DNA of 64,000 bases from Marinobacter sediminicola (GCF_031157525.1 NZ_JAVIXR010000005.1:170972-234971); one strand, 5' to 3'. Shown: positions 47,807 to 56,465, counted from the stretch's first letter. Numbers and translations are program-made. The notes: generated by a model from the sequence alone, not told the origin.

Positions 47807-47833
47807 GGCAGCCCGGCGAAAAACCAGGCTGCC
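47807..47833 (+). promoter_or_regulatory. Attenuator hairpin 1:2 (preemptor)
   Basis: GGCAGCC (47807-47813) pairs with GGCTGCC (47827-47833) in a perfect 7-bp stem. The right arm can instead pair with downstream sequence: GGCT plus GTCGG (47827-47838) with CCGAC plus AGCC (47851-47862), forming an antiterminator. Confidence 0.6.
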
Positions 47834-47840
47834 GTCGGAA

Positions 47841-47880
47841 TCAAAAAGCCCCGACTGTAGCCCAGCCGGGGCTTTTTTGA
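47841..47880 (+). terminator. Attenuator terminator upstream of DAHP synthase
   Basis: GCCCCG (47848-47853) and CGGGGC (47867-47872) form the stem, followed by six T (47873-47878). Flanking TCAAAAA and TTTTTTGA also pair. It lies between the leader peptide and the synthase start at 47910, so read-through is needed for expression. The left arm is also used by the antiterminator pairing, which makes the two structures exclusive. Confidence 0.85.
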
Positions 47881-47909
47881 TTCTGAAGCAAGGAAACGGG
47901 AACACAGAC

Positions 47910-48971
47910 ATGAACATGCCTTTAAACACTGCCGGGGAACGCCAGATGGACCAGGCGCAGAGTGCCGCCGCAACACACCGACAGGAAACTGCATTGCCAA
48001 CGCCGGCTGAGCTGCGCCAGCGCTTACCTGTGGATGAGCGACTTGCACGGCAGGTGGAAAGGCACCGCCAAGCTGTCCGGGACATTCTGCACGGCGTAGA
48101 TGATCGTACGTTAATTGTGGTGGGGCCTTGCTCGGTTCACGACGAAGTGGCTGCGCTGGAGTATGGCGAAAAGCTTAAAGTTCTCGCCGACGCCGTCAGC
48201 GATCGGTTTTTGATTGTTATGCGGGCCTACCTGGAAAAACCAAGAACCACAGTGGGTTGGAAGGGGTTGCTGTACGATCCGGAGCGCACTGGGGCTGGCG
48301 ACCTTAACGAAGGCTTGCTGCGCTCGCGCCGTCTGCTTCTGAACCTGGCGGAAATGGGATTACCGCTTGCCACTGAGGCTCTGAGCCCTTTCGCCATGGA
48401 TTACCTGGGCGATCTGGTGAGCTGGACTGCCATCGGAGCCCGTACCACCGAATCCCAGATTCACCGCGAGATGGTTAGTGGTTTGCCCATGCCTGCCGGG
48501 TTCAAAAACGGGACCGACGGCGGAATCAATGTTGCGATTAATGCCATGCAGTCTGGGGCACACCCACACCATCATCTGGGAGTGTCCAGCCATGGCGCAC
48601 CAGTAATGGTCAGCACCCGGGGTAATCCAGACACACACCTGGTGCTGCGTGGCGGCCGGGGTATTACCAATTACGACGAAGTGAGCATTCAACATGCCAC
48701 GCAAAGCCTGGCTGATGCGGGTGTGTGTGCCGCAATCATGGTGGACTGTAGCCATGATAATGCCTGCAAACAGTCAGAACGACAGATCGACGTAGCCCGT
48801 GAAGTGATGCGACAGAAGCATGCTGGCAATACCGGAATTCGTGGGCTGATGCTGGAAAGCTTTCTGGAAGCAGGCCGGCAAAACGATGGCGACGACCTGC
48901 GTTACGGCTGTTCTATTACTGACCCATGCCTGAGCTGGGATCAGACGGAGGCTCTGCTCCGCTCACTGTAG
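47910..48971 (+). CDS. 3-deoxy-7-phosphoheptulonate synthase (class I DAHP synthase)
   Basis: First enzyme of the shikimate pathway, joining phosphoenolpyruvate and erythrose 4-phosphate. The protein has 353 residues. Motifs are LIVVGPCSVHDEVAALEYGEKL, MRAYLEKPRTTVGWKGLLYDP, AIGARTTESQIHREM, GFKNGTDGGINVAINAM, and MVDCSHDNACKQSERQ with the metal Cys/His. The start is ATG 47910 (MNMPLN). The 5' extension to 47676 would cross the terminator and is rejected. Which amino acid inhibits it cannot be read. The leader peptide upstream responds in principle to all three. The last 56 nt overlap the LysE-family gene on the other strand. Confidence 0.95.
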   Translation: MNMPLNTAGERQMDQAQSAAATHRQETALPTPAELRQRLPVDERLARQVERHRQAVRDILHGVDDRTLIVVGPCSVHDEVAALEYGEKLKVLADAVSDRFLIVMRAYLEKPRTTVGWKGLLYDPERTGAGDLNEGLLRSRRLLLNLAEMGLPLATEALSPFAMDYLGDLVSWTAIGARTTESQIHREMVSGLPMPAGFKNGTDGGINVAINAMQSGAHPHHHLGVSSHGAPVMVSTRGNPDTHLVLRGGRGITNYDEVSIQHATQSLADAGVCAAIMVDCSHDNACKQSERQIDVAREVMRQKHAGNTGIRGLMLESFLEAGRQNDGDDLRYGCSITDPCLSWDQTEALLRSL

Positions 48972-49587
48972 AAAGCAAGAGCTGCCCCGCCAGTAGCAAC
49001 AGAACACCGCCCATGAGCCGGTCGAGCCAATGGCCGAAGCGGTTAAAGTTTTTGCGTACGGCAGGCAGCGTGAAAAACACCGCAACCAGGGTGAACCAAA
49101 GTCCTGTTGCCAGTGCCATGTATGCGCCATAGCCGGCCTGGATGGCCACCGGCGTGCCAGGGCTGATGACAACCGAGAACAGCGAAACGAAAAAGAGCGT
49201 TGCCTTCGGATTCAGGGCATTGGTCAGAAAACCCAACCGGAGGGCAGCAAACCCTGTCTGTTGGGAGCTGCTTTTGGTGTCCACGTAGATTCCGCCTGCC
49301 TTGGCTCTCAGGCATTGTACGGCGATCCAGGTGAGGTAAAGTGCGCCCGCAATTTTGAGAACGGTAAACAGCAAAATCGACTGTTGGATGATCAAGCCAA
49401 TACCCAACAGTGAATAGCTTACGTGCACCAGAATGCCGGCCCCGATACCGGTTGCTGTAAGCAGAGCGTTTTTGCGACTTTGGCACAATGCCTGCCGGAG
49501 CATCACAGCAAAATCTGGCCCTGGGCTCGCCACAGCGAGCAGGTGGACGAGCGACACAGTAAGGAATTCTGGCCAGTAACTGTTCAT
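48916..49587 (-). CDS. LysE/RhtB-family amino-acid exporter
   Basis: Inner-membrane exporter of 223 residues with six hydrophobic segments. LAVASPGPDFAVMLRQALCQSRKNALLTATGIGAG is the family signature, and LRLGFLTNALNPKATLFFVSLF the second. It is read from ATG 49587 against the DAHP synthase, whose 3' end it overlaps by 56 nt. Because it faces an aromatic biosynthesis gene, excess aromatic amino-acid export is possible, but the substrate is not evident. Confidence 0.9.
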   Translation of the reverse strand: MNSYWPEFLTVSLVHLLAVASPGPDFAVMLRQALCQSRKNALLTATGIGAGILVHVSYSLLGIGLIIQQSILLFTVLKIAGALYLTWIAVQCLRAKAGGIYVDTKSSSQQTGFAALRLGFLTNALNPKATLFFVSLFSVVISPGTPVAIQAGYGAYMALATGLWFTLVAVFFTLPAVRKNFNRFGHWLDRLMGGVLLLLAGQLLLSTVSGAEPPSDPSSGMGQ

Positions 49588-49798
49588 ACGGAAATTTCTC
49601 TCTAGGTTGGGTATCTGGGCTAGGCTGTATTAAGCATCAGAGTTTGTCAGAACTTTTACCGGCCTGTCAGCATAAATCCAGTCGTCGGTTTTTTCACGTA
49701 CCGAATTAAATGATCCCGGCTTCTATACTGGTGGAACTACTATTTAGAAATTCACCCCGGTTCCCGGCTTGCGGGAATTACGTTCTGGAGACTGTTTT

Positions 49799-51241
49799 AT
49801 GGAAAAGCGAGAAGTTGACGTTGCCATTATCGGTGCAGGTACGGCGGGAATGGTTGCCTACAGTCGTGTTCGAAAGGTCACTGATAGCGTAGTGCTGATT
49901 GAAGGCGACCAATACGGCACTACCTGTGCGAGAGTGGGTTGTATGCCAAGTAAGCTCCTCCTTGCCGCTGCAGACAGCGCGTATCAAATGGCGCAGGCAG
50001 GTCAGTTCGGAGTGTCAGCGGGCAAAATTTCGGTGGATGGTAAACAGGTCATGGAGCGGGTGCGTTCAGAGCGCGACCGTTTTGTTGGTTCGGTTATCCG
50101 CACAGTGGAGGGGTTTCCCGAGGGACATAAGATTAAGGGTCATGCTCGCTTCGCTGGGCCCAACCGCCTCATCGTCGATAACAAAATCGAAATCAGCGCA
50201 CAGCGCATTATCATCGCAACCGGTTCCCGCCCGAATATCCCAGGTTTTCTGAAGGAAGCGAAAGATCGCCTGGTGGTTAACGATGATATTTTTGATTGGC
50301 AGGACTTGCCAGAGTCGGTGGTGGTGTTCGGGCCAGGGGTGATCGGACTTGAGTTGGGTCAGGCACTCAGTCGCCTGGGGGTTCGGGTGCGCATGTTCGG
50401 AGTGGGCGGTGCGGTAGGCCCAATCCAGGACGACAGTATTCGAGAGTATGCACTCAAACGCTTCAATGAAGAGTTTCCTCTGGACCCGAATGGAGACGTT
50501 AAGCGGGTCGAACGTGTGGATGGTGGAGTGGCTGTCACATATGTTGATGGTGATGCCGGCGAAAAAACTGAAACCTTTGAGTATCTGCTTGCTGCCACGG
50601 GCCGTAGACCTAACGTAGATAGCCTCGACATACAGAATGCAGATATAGAGTTGGATGACAAAGGCATGCCTTTGTTCGACGCGCACACGCTGCGCTGTGG
50701 CCAGAGTCACATCTTTATTGCCGGCGATGCCAATAACAATCTGCCACTGCTGCACGAAGCCGCCGACGAAGGGCGTATTGCCGGCAACAACGCAGCGTCT
50801 TATCCGGAGGTAAGGGCCGGTAAGCGAAGCACACCCCTTGCTGTTGTGTTTACTGACCCTCAGATAGCGAGTGTGGGTTTGACGATCGATGAGGTGGATA
50901 AACAGTGCGGTGGCTGCTTCGCCGTAGGTGAAGTGTCTTTCGAAAATCAGGGGCGTAGCCGGGTAATAGGCAAAAACAGCGGCTTACTTCGGGTCTATGC
51001 CGAACATGGCAGCGGGCTATTTATGGGGGCCGAGATGTTTGGCCCGGCGGCCGAGCACATAGCGCACCTTTTGGCCTGGTCGGCACAACGGCGGTTGACG
51101 GTCAGTGAAATGCTGGAAATGCCGTTTTACCACCCGGTGATTGAAGAGGGTGTGAGGACTGCATTGAGAGACCTCAACCGAAATCTCAATATTGGCCCGG
51201 CTCCAGAGGGCGACTGCACCGATTGCGGCCCTGGCGTTTAG
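49799..51241 (+). CDS. Dihydrolipoamide dehydrogenase-like flavoprotein
   Basis: FAD/NAD disulfide oxidoreductase of 480 residues. The Rossmann motif VAIIGAGTAGMVAY is near the N-terminus, then the redox pair TTCARVGCMPSKL (CxxxxC). The NAD-binding region is VVVFGPGVIGLELGQAL, and FIAGDANN the second FAD site. The C-terminal dimer region has FYHPVIEEGVRTAL in place of the usual HAHP active-site signature, so the His-Glu couple is altered (HPVIEE). The protein ends CTDCGPGV, adding a CxxC tail that classical Lpd lacks. ATG 49799 has GGAG 8 nt before it. No 2-oxoacid dehydrogenase genes lie nearby, so a specialised reductase is likely. Confidence 0.88.
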   Translation: MEKREVDVAIIGAGTAGMVAYSRVRKVTDSVVLIEGDQYGTTCARVGCMPSKLLLAAADSAYQMAQAGQFGVSAGKISVDGKQVMERVRSERDRFVGSVIRTVEGFPEGHKIKGHARFAGPNRLIVDNKIEISAQRIIIATGSRPNIPGFLKEAKDRLVVNDDIFDWQDLPESVVVFGPGVIGLELGQALSRLGVRVRMFGVGGAVGPIQDDSIREYALKRFNEEFPLDPNGDVKRVERVDGGVAVTYVDGDAGEKTETFEYLLAATGRRPNVDSLDIQNADIELDDKGMPLFDAHTLRCGQSHIFIAGDANNNLPLLHEAADEGRIAGNNAASYPEVRAGKRSTPLAVVFTDPQIASVGLTIDEVDKQCGGCFAVGEVSFENQGRSRVIGKNSGLLRVYAEHGSGLFMGAEMFGPAAEHIAHLLAWSAQRRLTVSEMLEMPFYHPVIEEGVRTALRDLNRNLNIGPAPEGDCTDCGPGV

Positions 51242-51294
51242 GTTGTTGCTTTCTAAGATTGATTCCCGCTATGGCGTGTATGCGATAAGTTAAC

Positions 51295-51334
51295 TTCACG
51301 CACACCTGAAGCCTTGGTTATATTGGTTTCAGGT
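51295..51334 (+). promoter_or_regulatory. Candidate dps promoter and inverted repeat
   Basis: TTCACG (51295-51300), an 18-nt spacer and TATATT (51319-51324) precede dps by about 40 nt. ACCTGAA (51304-51310) and TTCAGGT (51328-51334) are a perfect 7-bp inverted repeat centred on the -10, a fair place for a repressor or redox regulator. Confidence 0.45.
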
Positions 51335-51364
51335 TCGAATTAACAGCCACGAAGGAGATGTACG

Positions 51365-51838
51365 ATGACTAAGAATTTTATTGGTCTGGATAAAGAAAAA
51401 ACCGTAAAACTGGCCGACTCTCTTAATGATCTGCTGTCCAACTACCAGATTTTTTATATGAACGTGCGCGGTTATCACTGGAACATCAAAGGCGATAACT
51501 TTTTTGAGCTGCACGTGAAATTTGAGGAGTTGTACGACGATCTGCTGCTCAAGATTGATGAAATTGCAGAGCGTGTTCTTACGCTGGGGCACCGTCCTTC
51601 CCACGCTTACAGCACCTATATTGAGCGGTCGGAAATTCCGGAGCAGAAAGACGTTGCTGATGGCAAAACGGCCATGAACAATATCGTCGATAGCTTTGCC
51701 AAGCTGATTGGCAAGCAGCGGGATTTGCTGAATCTTGCAGGCGATGCTCAAGATGAAGGCACAGTGGCATTGATGAGCGACTACATATCCCAGCAAGAAA
51801 AAACGGTCTGGATGTATCGCAGTTACCTGGGGCACTAA
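51365..51838 (+). CDS. dps: Dps-family ferritin-like DNA-protection protein
   Basis: Mini-ferritin of 157 residues that stores iron and protects DNA from oxidants as a dodecamer. The intersubunit ferroxidase ligands lie in MNVRGYHWNIKGDNFFELHVKFEELYDDLLLKIDEIAERV. The His in YHW and the downstream His/Asp/Glu fit the Dps pattern. The short N-terminus offers few basic residues, so DNA binding may be weak. A GAAGGAG ribosome binding site sits before ATG 51365 and a strong terminator follows. With iron uptake in the same window it may share iron control. Confidence 0.95.
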   Translation: MTKNFIGLDKEKTVKLADSLNDLLSNYQIFYMNVRGYHWNIKGDNFFELHVKFEELYDDLLLKIDEIAERVLTLGHRPSHAYSTYIERSEIPEQKDVADGKTAMNNIVDSFAKLIGKQRDLLNLAGDAQDEGTVALMSDYISQQEKTVWMYRSYLGH

Positions 51839-51856
51839 GCTCAGGAAGCGACTGCG

Positions 51857-51881
51857 AGGCGGCCAATCGGCCGCCTTTTTT
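51857..51881 (+). terminator. Intrinsic terminator after dps
   Basis: AGGCGGCC (51857-51864), loop AATC, GGCCGCCT (51869-51876), then T to 51881. An 8-bp stem with a good T tract 18 nt after the dps stop. Confidence 0.92.
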
Positions 51882-51918
51882 ATGCCCGATATTTTTACAA
51901 TCGCCTACAGTGGGTGTA

Positions 51919-53043
51919 TCACGAATTTGCAGCCAGAGCTGGTACCTCCTGGTGCAGGAACCACTTTTCAGTCACCACCCTGCGCGTAAACCAGTGGGAT
52001 CGCATCAAGGTGCCTGCAAGCGGCATTTTGATCCAGTCCGGCACCTGAAAACCCTCTTCGGTAACAGATCCGCGGTGGCCAAAGCGCGCTGCTATTGCAT
52101 CGCCATAGGCCTGCAAGGAGGCGGCGGAGAAGTCCTGTGCATCCCGGATGACGTCGGCCGCCAGTAGTGCGGACTCAATCGCCGGACGAATCCCTTCGCC
52201 ACTTTGGGTATAGGCAAGCCCCGCCGCATCGCCAATAAGCAGCAGGCCATCGTCTACCAGCGCTCGTGCTGCATGATCATAGAGTAAATACGCATGACCC
52301 TTGAAGCGCCCGGGCAGGTCGGAAGGAATCCTGCCTGCCGCTTTCATACTCTCTACAAAATCCTGTAGATGCTCCGTGAGTTTGTGGTTGTCTTCGCGGC
52401 CCAGGCCAATGTTCAGGAAGTTACCTTTGCGAAATACCCATGCGTATCCTTTGAGGTCTTTGCAGAACCAGAGCTCGGGTGTGTCTCCTCGGGCTTTGCA
52501 GGCTTTGGCCTGCTCCGGGGTCATTTCGAATTCGATTTCCTTGGCGGCCACGACAGTTTCATGGCCTCCCGGGCCATCGCCAATCAGCTTCGCAACCGGG
52601 CAGAAGTGCCCGCCGGCACCCACCAGCAATGGGGCGCTGAAAGTGTTGTTGATCAGCCAGTAATCATCGTTTCGAACAATGCTTTTTACGGGCGTGCCAA
52701 GCTGTTTCGGCACGCTGGTTCTCGCCAAAAGGTAATCGTCAAACTCACAGCGCCGGATACCATAGCTGATGGTACTACCATGATCGTTTTCCACTGCAGG
52801 CTGCCCCATCATTCCAATTCGGAAGCGGCGTATAGGCTGAAGCGTTCGAGCATTTCCGTATTCAATCAAATCAATGTCGAGGGCTTCAATAACGGCAGGA
52901 GTTACCCAGCCGGCGCAGGTTTTGTCCCGAGGGAAATCCTGCTTATCAACCAGCAGAATACGCTTGCCACTATTTTCCAGAGCTTTGGCCAGAGTCGACC
53001 CCGCCGGGCCGCCGCCAACTATAATCAGGTCATAAGTCTCCAT
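51919..53043 (-). CDS. FAD-dependent oxidoreductase, geranylgeranyl-reductase-like
   Basis: Flavoprotein of 374 residues. The Rossmann start METYDLIIVGGGPAGSTLAKALENSGKRILLVDKQDFPRDKTCAGW matches the geranylgeranyl reductase group, including the family TCAG. Later GLLLIGDAAGLAYTQSGEGIRPAIESA is the second FAD site. Such enzymes reduce or oxidise lipid-borne double bonds. It starts at ATG 53043, 11 nt after the stop of a cyclopropane-synthase-like methyltransferase on the same strand, so the two are probably co-expressed and act on the same acyl chains. This is inference from pairing. Confidence 0.85.
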   Translation of the reverse strand: METYDLIIVGGGPAGSTLAKALENSGKRILLVDKQDFPRDKTCAGWVTPAVIEALDIDLIEYGNARTLQPIRRFRIGMMGQPAVENDHGSTISYGIRRCEFDDYLLARTSVPKQLGTPVKSIVRNDDYWLINNTFSAPLLVGAGGHFCPVAKLIGDGPGGHETVVAAKEIEFEMTPEQAKACKARGDTPELWFCKDLKGYAWVFRKGNFLNIGLGREDNHKLTEHLQDFVESMKAAGRIPSDLPGRFKGHAYLLYDHAARALVDDGLLLIGDAAGLAYTQSGEGIRPAIESALLAADVIRDAQDFSAASLQAYGDAIAARFGHRGSVTEEGFQVPDWIKMPLAGTLMRSHWFTRRVVTEKWFLHQEVPALAANS

Positions 53044-53054
53044 AGCCGGTAACC

Positions 53055-54392
53055 TCAAACGTTTTCGGGGGCCGCGGGGAAGTGGTACAGGTCCTGTCGG
53101 GTTGCTGGCAGTTGGTGGTTGTCGCCGTGGGTGAATACAACCTGGAAAAGCTGCAGTGAGCCAGCTCGAAAGGCGGCAATGGATCCGGCCAGATACATTC
53201 GCCAGGCACGGGTGAAATGCTCGTCGTACATATCAGCGATATCCGCCTCTGCCGCATTAAAGCGTTCCAGCCAAGCACTTAGGGTGTGGGCATAGTGGAG
53301 GCGGAGGTTTTCTACATCGAGCACGGAAAAACTGCTGTGTTCACACAGCGTCATGATTTCCCCAATACTTGGGGGGTAGGCCCCGGGGAAAATGCGCTTT
53401 TCAATCCAGGCGTTCATCAGCATGGGCGTGTTTCGACCAATGCTGTGAAGCAGCGCCATGCCGTTGGGACGGAGTGAACGCTTTATCAGTTCGGATAACG
53501 CGAGGTAGTTCTCCTTGCCTACATGTTCCAGCATGCCCACCGAAACGAATGCATCGTATTGTCCCCGGATGTTTCTGTAGTCGTCTTCGATGTACTCAAT
53601 CTGGCTTTCTAATCCATGCTGGCGCGCTTGTTCGCGCGCATAGGCGATCTGTTCTCTGGAAATGTTGTAGGCGTGAACGGTTACCCCATAGTTCCGAGCC
53701 ATGTAGCGTGCAAGCCCGCCCCAGCCACAGCCGGCCTCAACCACAGTCATGCCCGGCTTGAGCCTGAGCTTTCTGCACACATGCTCCATCTTTGCCAGTT
53801 GTGCCTGCTCCAAGCTCAGCTCGGGCCGCTCGTAGTAGGCGCAGGTGTACTGCATTTCGGCTTGATCCAGCCAGAGCCGATAGAAGTCGTTACCCAGATC
53901 ATAGTGATGGTGAATATTGTCACGAGCTTCCATCAGGCCGGTTGAGCGGGGGTTGTGGTTTCGCCATAAGGCTTCAAGCCATCTAGGCCATTTTTGCCGG
54001 GCTTGATGGATAGACTGGTAGATCGCGACCATGAGTTCCGGCAGATCGCCCTCAACATCCAGGCGCCCGGCGCTGTACAGGTCTCCAAAAGCCAGGTTTG
54101 GATTGGTAACCAACGCATAGAGCGCCTTTGGGTCTGAAAGCGTTATGGTGAAACGGGCCGGTTGCTCCGGCGGTTCAATCACATCGCTGTTCCATAGCTG
54201 GAAGCGGACCGGGGGAGACCCAGCCATGCGCAACAGCTTGGCTATCAGCCAGCGCTCGTGGGTGTGGGGTGCGCGCTCTACATGAGTGTCCTTTAAAGGA
54301 AGGTTCAGGACATGACGCTGATTGGAATGTTCATTTGGCCCAGTGGATAGAGTGTTACGTTTAATGCTCTTTGGGACGCTGTTCTGGTTCAC
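53055..54392 (-). CDS. Cyclopropane-fatty-acyl-phospholipid synthase family methyltransferase
   Basis: SAM-dependent methyltransferase of 445 residues in the CFA/mycolic-acid synthase family. SAM motif VVEAGCGWGGLARYMA is near residue 215, preceded by HHHYDLGNDFYRLWLDQAEMQYTCAYYE, the characteristic substrate-side motif. The protein also has the N-terminal lipid-associated domain of Cfa (residues about 60-150). It may make cyclopropane, methylated or furan fatty acids. The FAD enzyme next to it suggests a product beyond simple cyclopropane, but I cannot tell which. ATG 54392 lies in a divergent position to nothing else close. Confidence 0.9.
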   Translation of the reverse strand: MNQNSVPKSIKRNTLSTGPNEHSNQRHVLNLPLKDTHVERAPHTHERWLIAKLLRMAGSPPVRFQLWNSDVIEPPEQPARFTITLSDPKALYALVTNPNLAFGDLYSAGRLDVEGDLPELMVAIYQSIHQARQKWPRWLEALWRNHNPRSTGLMEARDNIHHHYDLGNDFYRLWLDQAEMQYTCAYYERPELSLEQAQLAKMEHVCRKLRLKPGMTVVEAGCGWGGLARYMARNYGVTVHAYNISREQIAYAREQARQHGLESQIEYIEDDYRNIRGQYDAFVSVGMLEHVGKENYLALSELIKRSLRPNGMALLHSIGRNTPMLMNAWIEKRIFPGAYPPSIGEIMTLCEHSSFSVLDVENLRLHYAHTLSAWLERFNAAEADIADMYDEHFTRAWRMYLAGSIAAFRAGSLQLFQVVFTHGDNHQLPATRQDLYHFPAAPENV

Positions 54393-54540
54393 GGACTCTT
54401 CCTCTTTACCTTAACATTGCTGTTCAGGCCGGCAGCTCGCCGCCAAGGCTAATCCCGAATACTCATCTGAGAATGTTTGATCGTTTGTTCAGTATAGAAA
54501 ATGTTTTGCGTTTGTCAGGTCGGTGCGGGGATAAGAGTAA

Positions 54541-54564
54541 CAGCCGGGTCGGGCGACCCGGCTG
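54541..54564 (-). terminator. Stem-loop after dctM
   Basis: CAGCCGGGTCG and CGACCCGGCTG form an 11-bp stem with a minimal loop, 10 nt past the dctM stop on the minus strand. The T tract that follows is poor (GTTACTCTTA), so termination is likely but not certain. Confidence 0.6.
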
Positions 54565-54573
54565 CAGAAAGGC

Positions 54574-55869
54574 TCAGTAAGACGAACTCATACCAAACCA
54601 CTCCGGGAATACCACGATCATCGCGAGTACCAGCACCTGCAGCAGGATGAACGGCAATACCCCTTTGTAGATGTCGACGGTTCGAACGTTTGGCGGCGCG
54701 ACCCCTTTGAGATAGAACAGGGAGAATCCGAAAGGCGGGGTGAGGAAGCTGGTTTGCAGGTTCATGGCGATGAGTATGGCGAACCAGAGCATGTTGATGC
54801 CCAGAGCTTCCGCCACCGGCGCCAGAATTGGCACGATGATGAAGGAGATTTCCACAAAGTCGATGAAGAAGCCCAGTACCATAATCACCAGCATGGCGAG
54901 AATGATAAAACCCCACTTCTCGCCCGGAAGCGCCAGCATCCATTCTTCCAGCAAGTAATCGCCCCCGGTGTAGCTGAAGACCATTGAGAAGGCCGTTGCA
55001 CCGATCAGTATAGCGAACACCATGGCGGTTACTTTAACCGTATCTTTCGAGGCGTCCCACACCATCTGGAATGAGAACTGACGATAGATGATGGCCAGAA
55101 TAATGGCGCCAACGCCGCCCAATGCGGAGGATTCTGTGGGTGTTGCGATACCGGTAAAGATTGAGCCAAGCACGATAACAATCAACGCCAGCGGCGGTAT
55201 GATCGCCAGCAGGGCGTTCATGATTTCCTTTTTGCGGGACACGCTGTTGTCTTTCGGCATGGCCGGGGCAGTCTCCGGCTTGAAGCGGGTCATGACCAGG
55301 ATATAAACAATGTAGAGGCCGATAAGAACGACGCCCGGCCCGACAGCAGCTTTGAACAGATCGCCAACGGGAAGCCCAAGCACATCGCCCAGGATGATCA
55401 GGATGATCGACGGGGGAACTATTTGTCCCAAGGTTCCCGCCGCACAAATAGTGCCGGTTGCCAGGCGCTTGTCATACTTGTGAGCCAACATGACAGGCAG
55501 AGAGATCAATCCCATGGCAACCACACTGGCCCCTACAACACCCGTGGAGGCGGCAAGCAGCGCGCCCACTAGAATGGTCGATATGGCCAAACCGCCAGGC
55601 AGGCCACCAAACAAACGGCCCATGGACGTTAACAATTGCTCTGCCAGGCGTGTGCGCTGCAGAACAACGCCCATAAAGATAAACAGGGGCACGGCCATCA
55701 ACACCGTGTTGTGCATAACGCTCATGATGCGATAGGGCATGAAGGCGAATAGCTCCATGCCTTCTGCAAACACACCAAAGAACAATGCTACGCCGCCAAA
55801 TGTAAACGCAACAGGGAAGCCCAGCATCAGCATGAACAGGGCGACGAGGAACATAATCATGCCGATCAT
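54574..55869 (-). CDS. dctM: TRAP transporter large permease (DctM)
   Basis: Inner-membrane permease of 431 residues with about twelve hydrophobic helices, in the TRAP DctM family. FIFMGVVLQRTRLAEQLLTSMGRLFGGLPGGLAISTILVGALLAASTGVVGASVVAMG is a hallmark region, and LGQIVPPSIILIILGD is the second. It uses the sodium gradient to import the ligand held by DctP. Start ATG overlaps the dctQ stop by 4 nt. The ATGs are coupled. Ligand is set by DctP, not this subunit. Confidence 0.95.
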   Translation of the reverse strand: MIGMIMFLVALFMLMLGFPVAFTFGGVALFFGVFAEGMELFAFMPYRIMSVMHNTVLMAVPLFIFMGVVLQRTRLAEQLLTSMGRLFGGLPGGLAISTILVGALLAASTGVVGASVVAMGLISLPVMLAHKYDKRLATGTICAAGTLGQIVPPSIILIILGDVLGLPVGDLFKAAVGPGVVLIGLYIVYILVMTRFKPETAPAMPKDNSVSRKKEIMNALLAIIPPLALIVIVLGSIFTGIATPTESSALGGVGAIILAIIYRQFSFQMVWDASKDTVKVTAMVFAILIGATAFSMVFSYTGGDYLLEEWMLALPGEKWGFIILAMLVIMVLGFFIDFVEISFIIVPILAPVAEALGINMLWFAILIAMNLQTSFLTPPFGFSLFYLKGVAPPNVRTVDIYKGVLPFILLQVLVLAMIVVFPEWFGMSSSY

Positions 55870-56411
55870 GCGAGGCCACCTCCGCTGTTTTCAACATCGT
55901 ACTGTTTGTCGCCCGCCATCACGCGCAAGGCAAAAGTGGCCATGTTAAGGCCGGCAATAGCGATAAAAAACGCCGATAGCGGGATCACAGATTTGATGAT
56001 CCACCGATGGGGCAATCCCCCCGGATCGCCACTGCCTTCGCCCATGGCGTAGGCGTCCAACGCAAAATCATACCCGTAAATCCCTATCAACCAGGCAAAT
56101 GGCACAACGAATAGTAGGGCGCCTATCAGGTTCACCCAGGCTTTGGCCTTGCCACTCCAGCGTGTGTAAAACACGTCAACTCTTACGTGGCCGTCAGTGC
56201 GTAATGCGTAAGGGATGCCGAGCAGAAATACCACTGAGTAAAGGTGCCATTCCATTTCTTGCATGCCGATGGATACTTCATTGAACGCGTATCGAGCGAC
56301 AACATCGTAAAACACGTTGCCCGTCATCAGTAGCATTGCGACGCAGGCAATCCAGCCGCAAAAAATGGACACACGGGCGAGGCCCTCATCCAGCTTTATA
56401 ATCCACTGCAT
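55866..56411 (-). CDS. dctQ: TRAP transporter small permease (DctQ)
   Basis: Four-helix inner-membrane subunit of 181 residues. It has CGWIACVAMLLMTGNVFYDVVARYAFNEVSIGMQEMEWHLY, then YALRTDGHVRVDVFYTRWSGKAKAWVNLIG, typical for DctQ. It overlaps dctM and follows dctP by a 100-nt gap that contains an internal terminator, so DctP should be made in excess of the membrane subunits. Confidence 0.94.
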   Translation of the reverse strand: MQWIIKLDEGLARVSIFCGWIACVAMLLMTGNVFYDVVARYAFNEVSIGMQEMEWHLYSVVFLLGIPYALRTDGHVRVDVFYTRWSGKAKAWVNLIGALLFVVPFAWLIGIYGYDFALDAYAMGEGSGDPGGLPHRWIIKSVIPLSAFFIAIAGLNMATFALRVMAGDKQYDVENSGGGLA

Positions 56412-56465
56412 TCACTATCCTCCGCCTGGGGGCTGGCGATTTTGCTGTTGCTATAAACAATAAAA

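Noticed and set aside
47676..47909. N-terminal extension of DAHP synthase
   Set aside because: It would translate through an intrinsic terminator and the leader region and is not similar to family members, which begin near 47910.
46760..48085. Extended secretin-like protein frame
   Set aside because: The upstream part overlaps the DAHP synthase promoter, leader and 5' end; a normal signal peptide begins at 47548.
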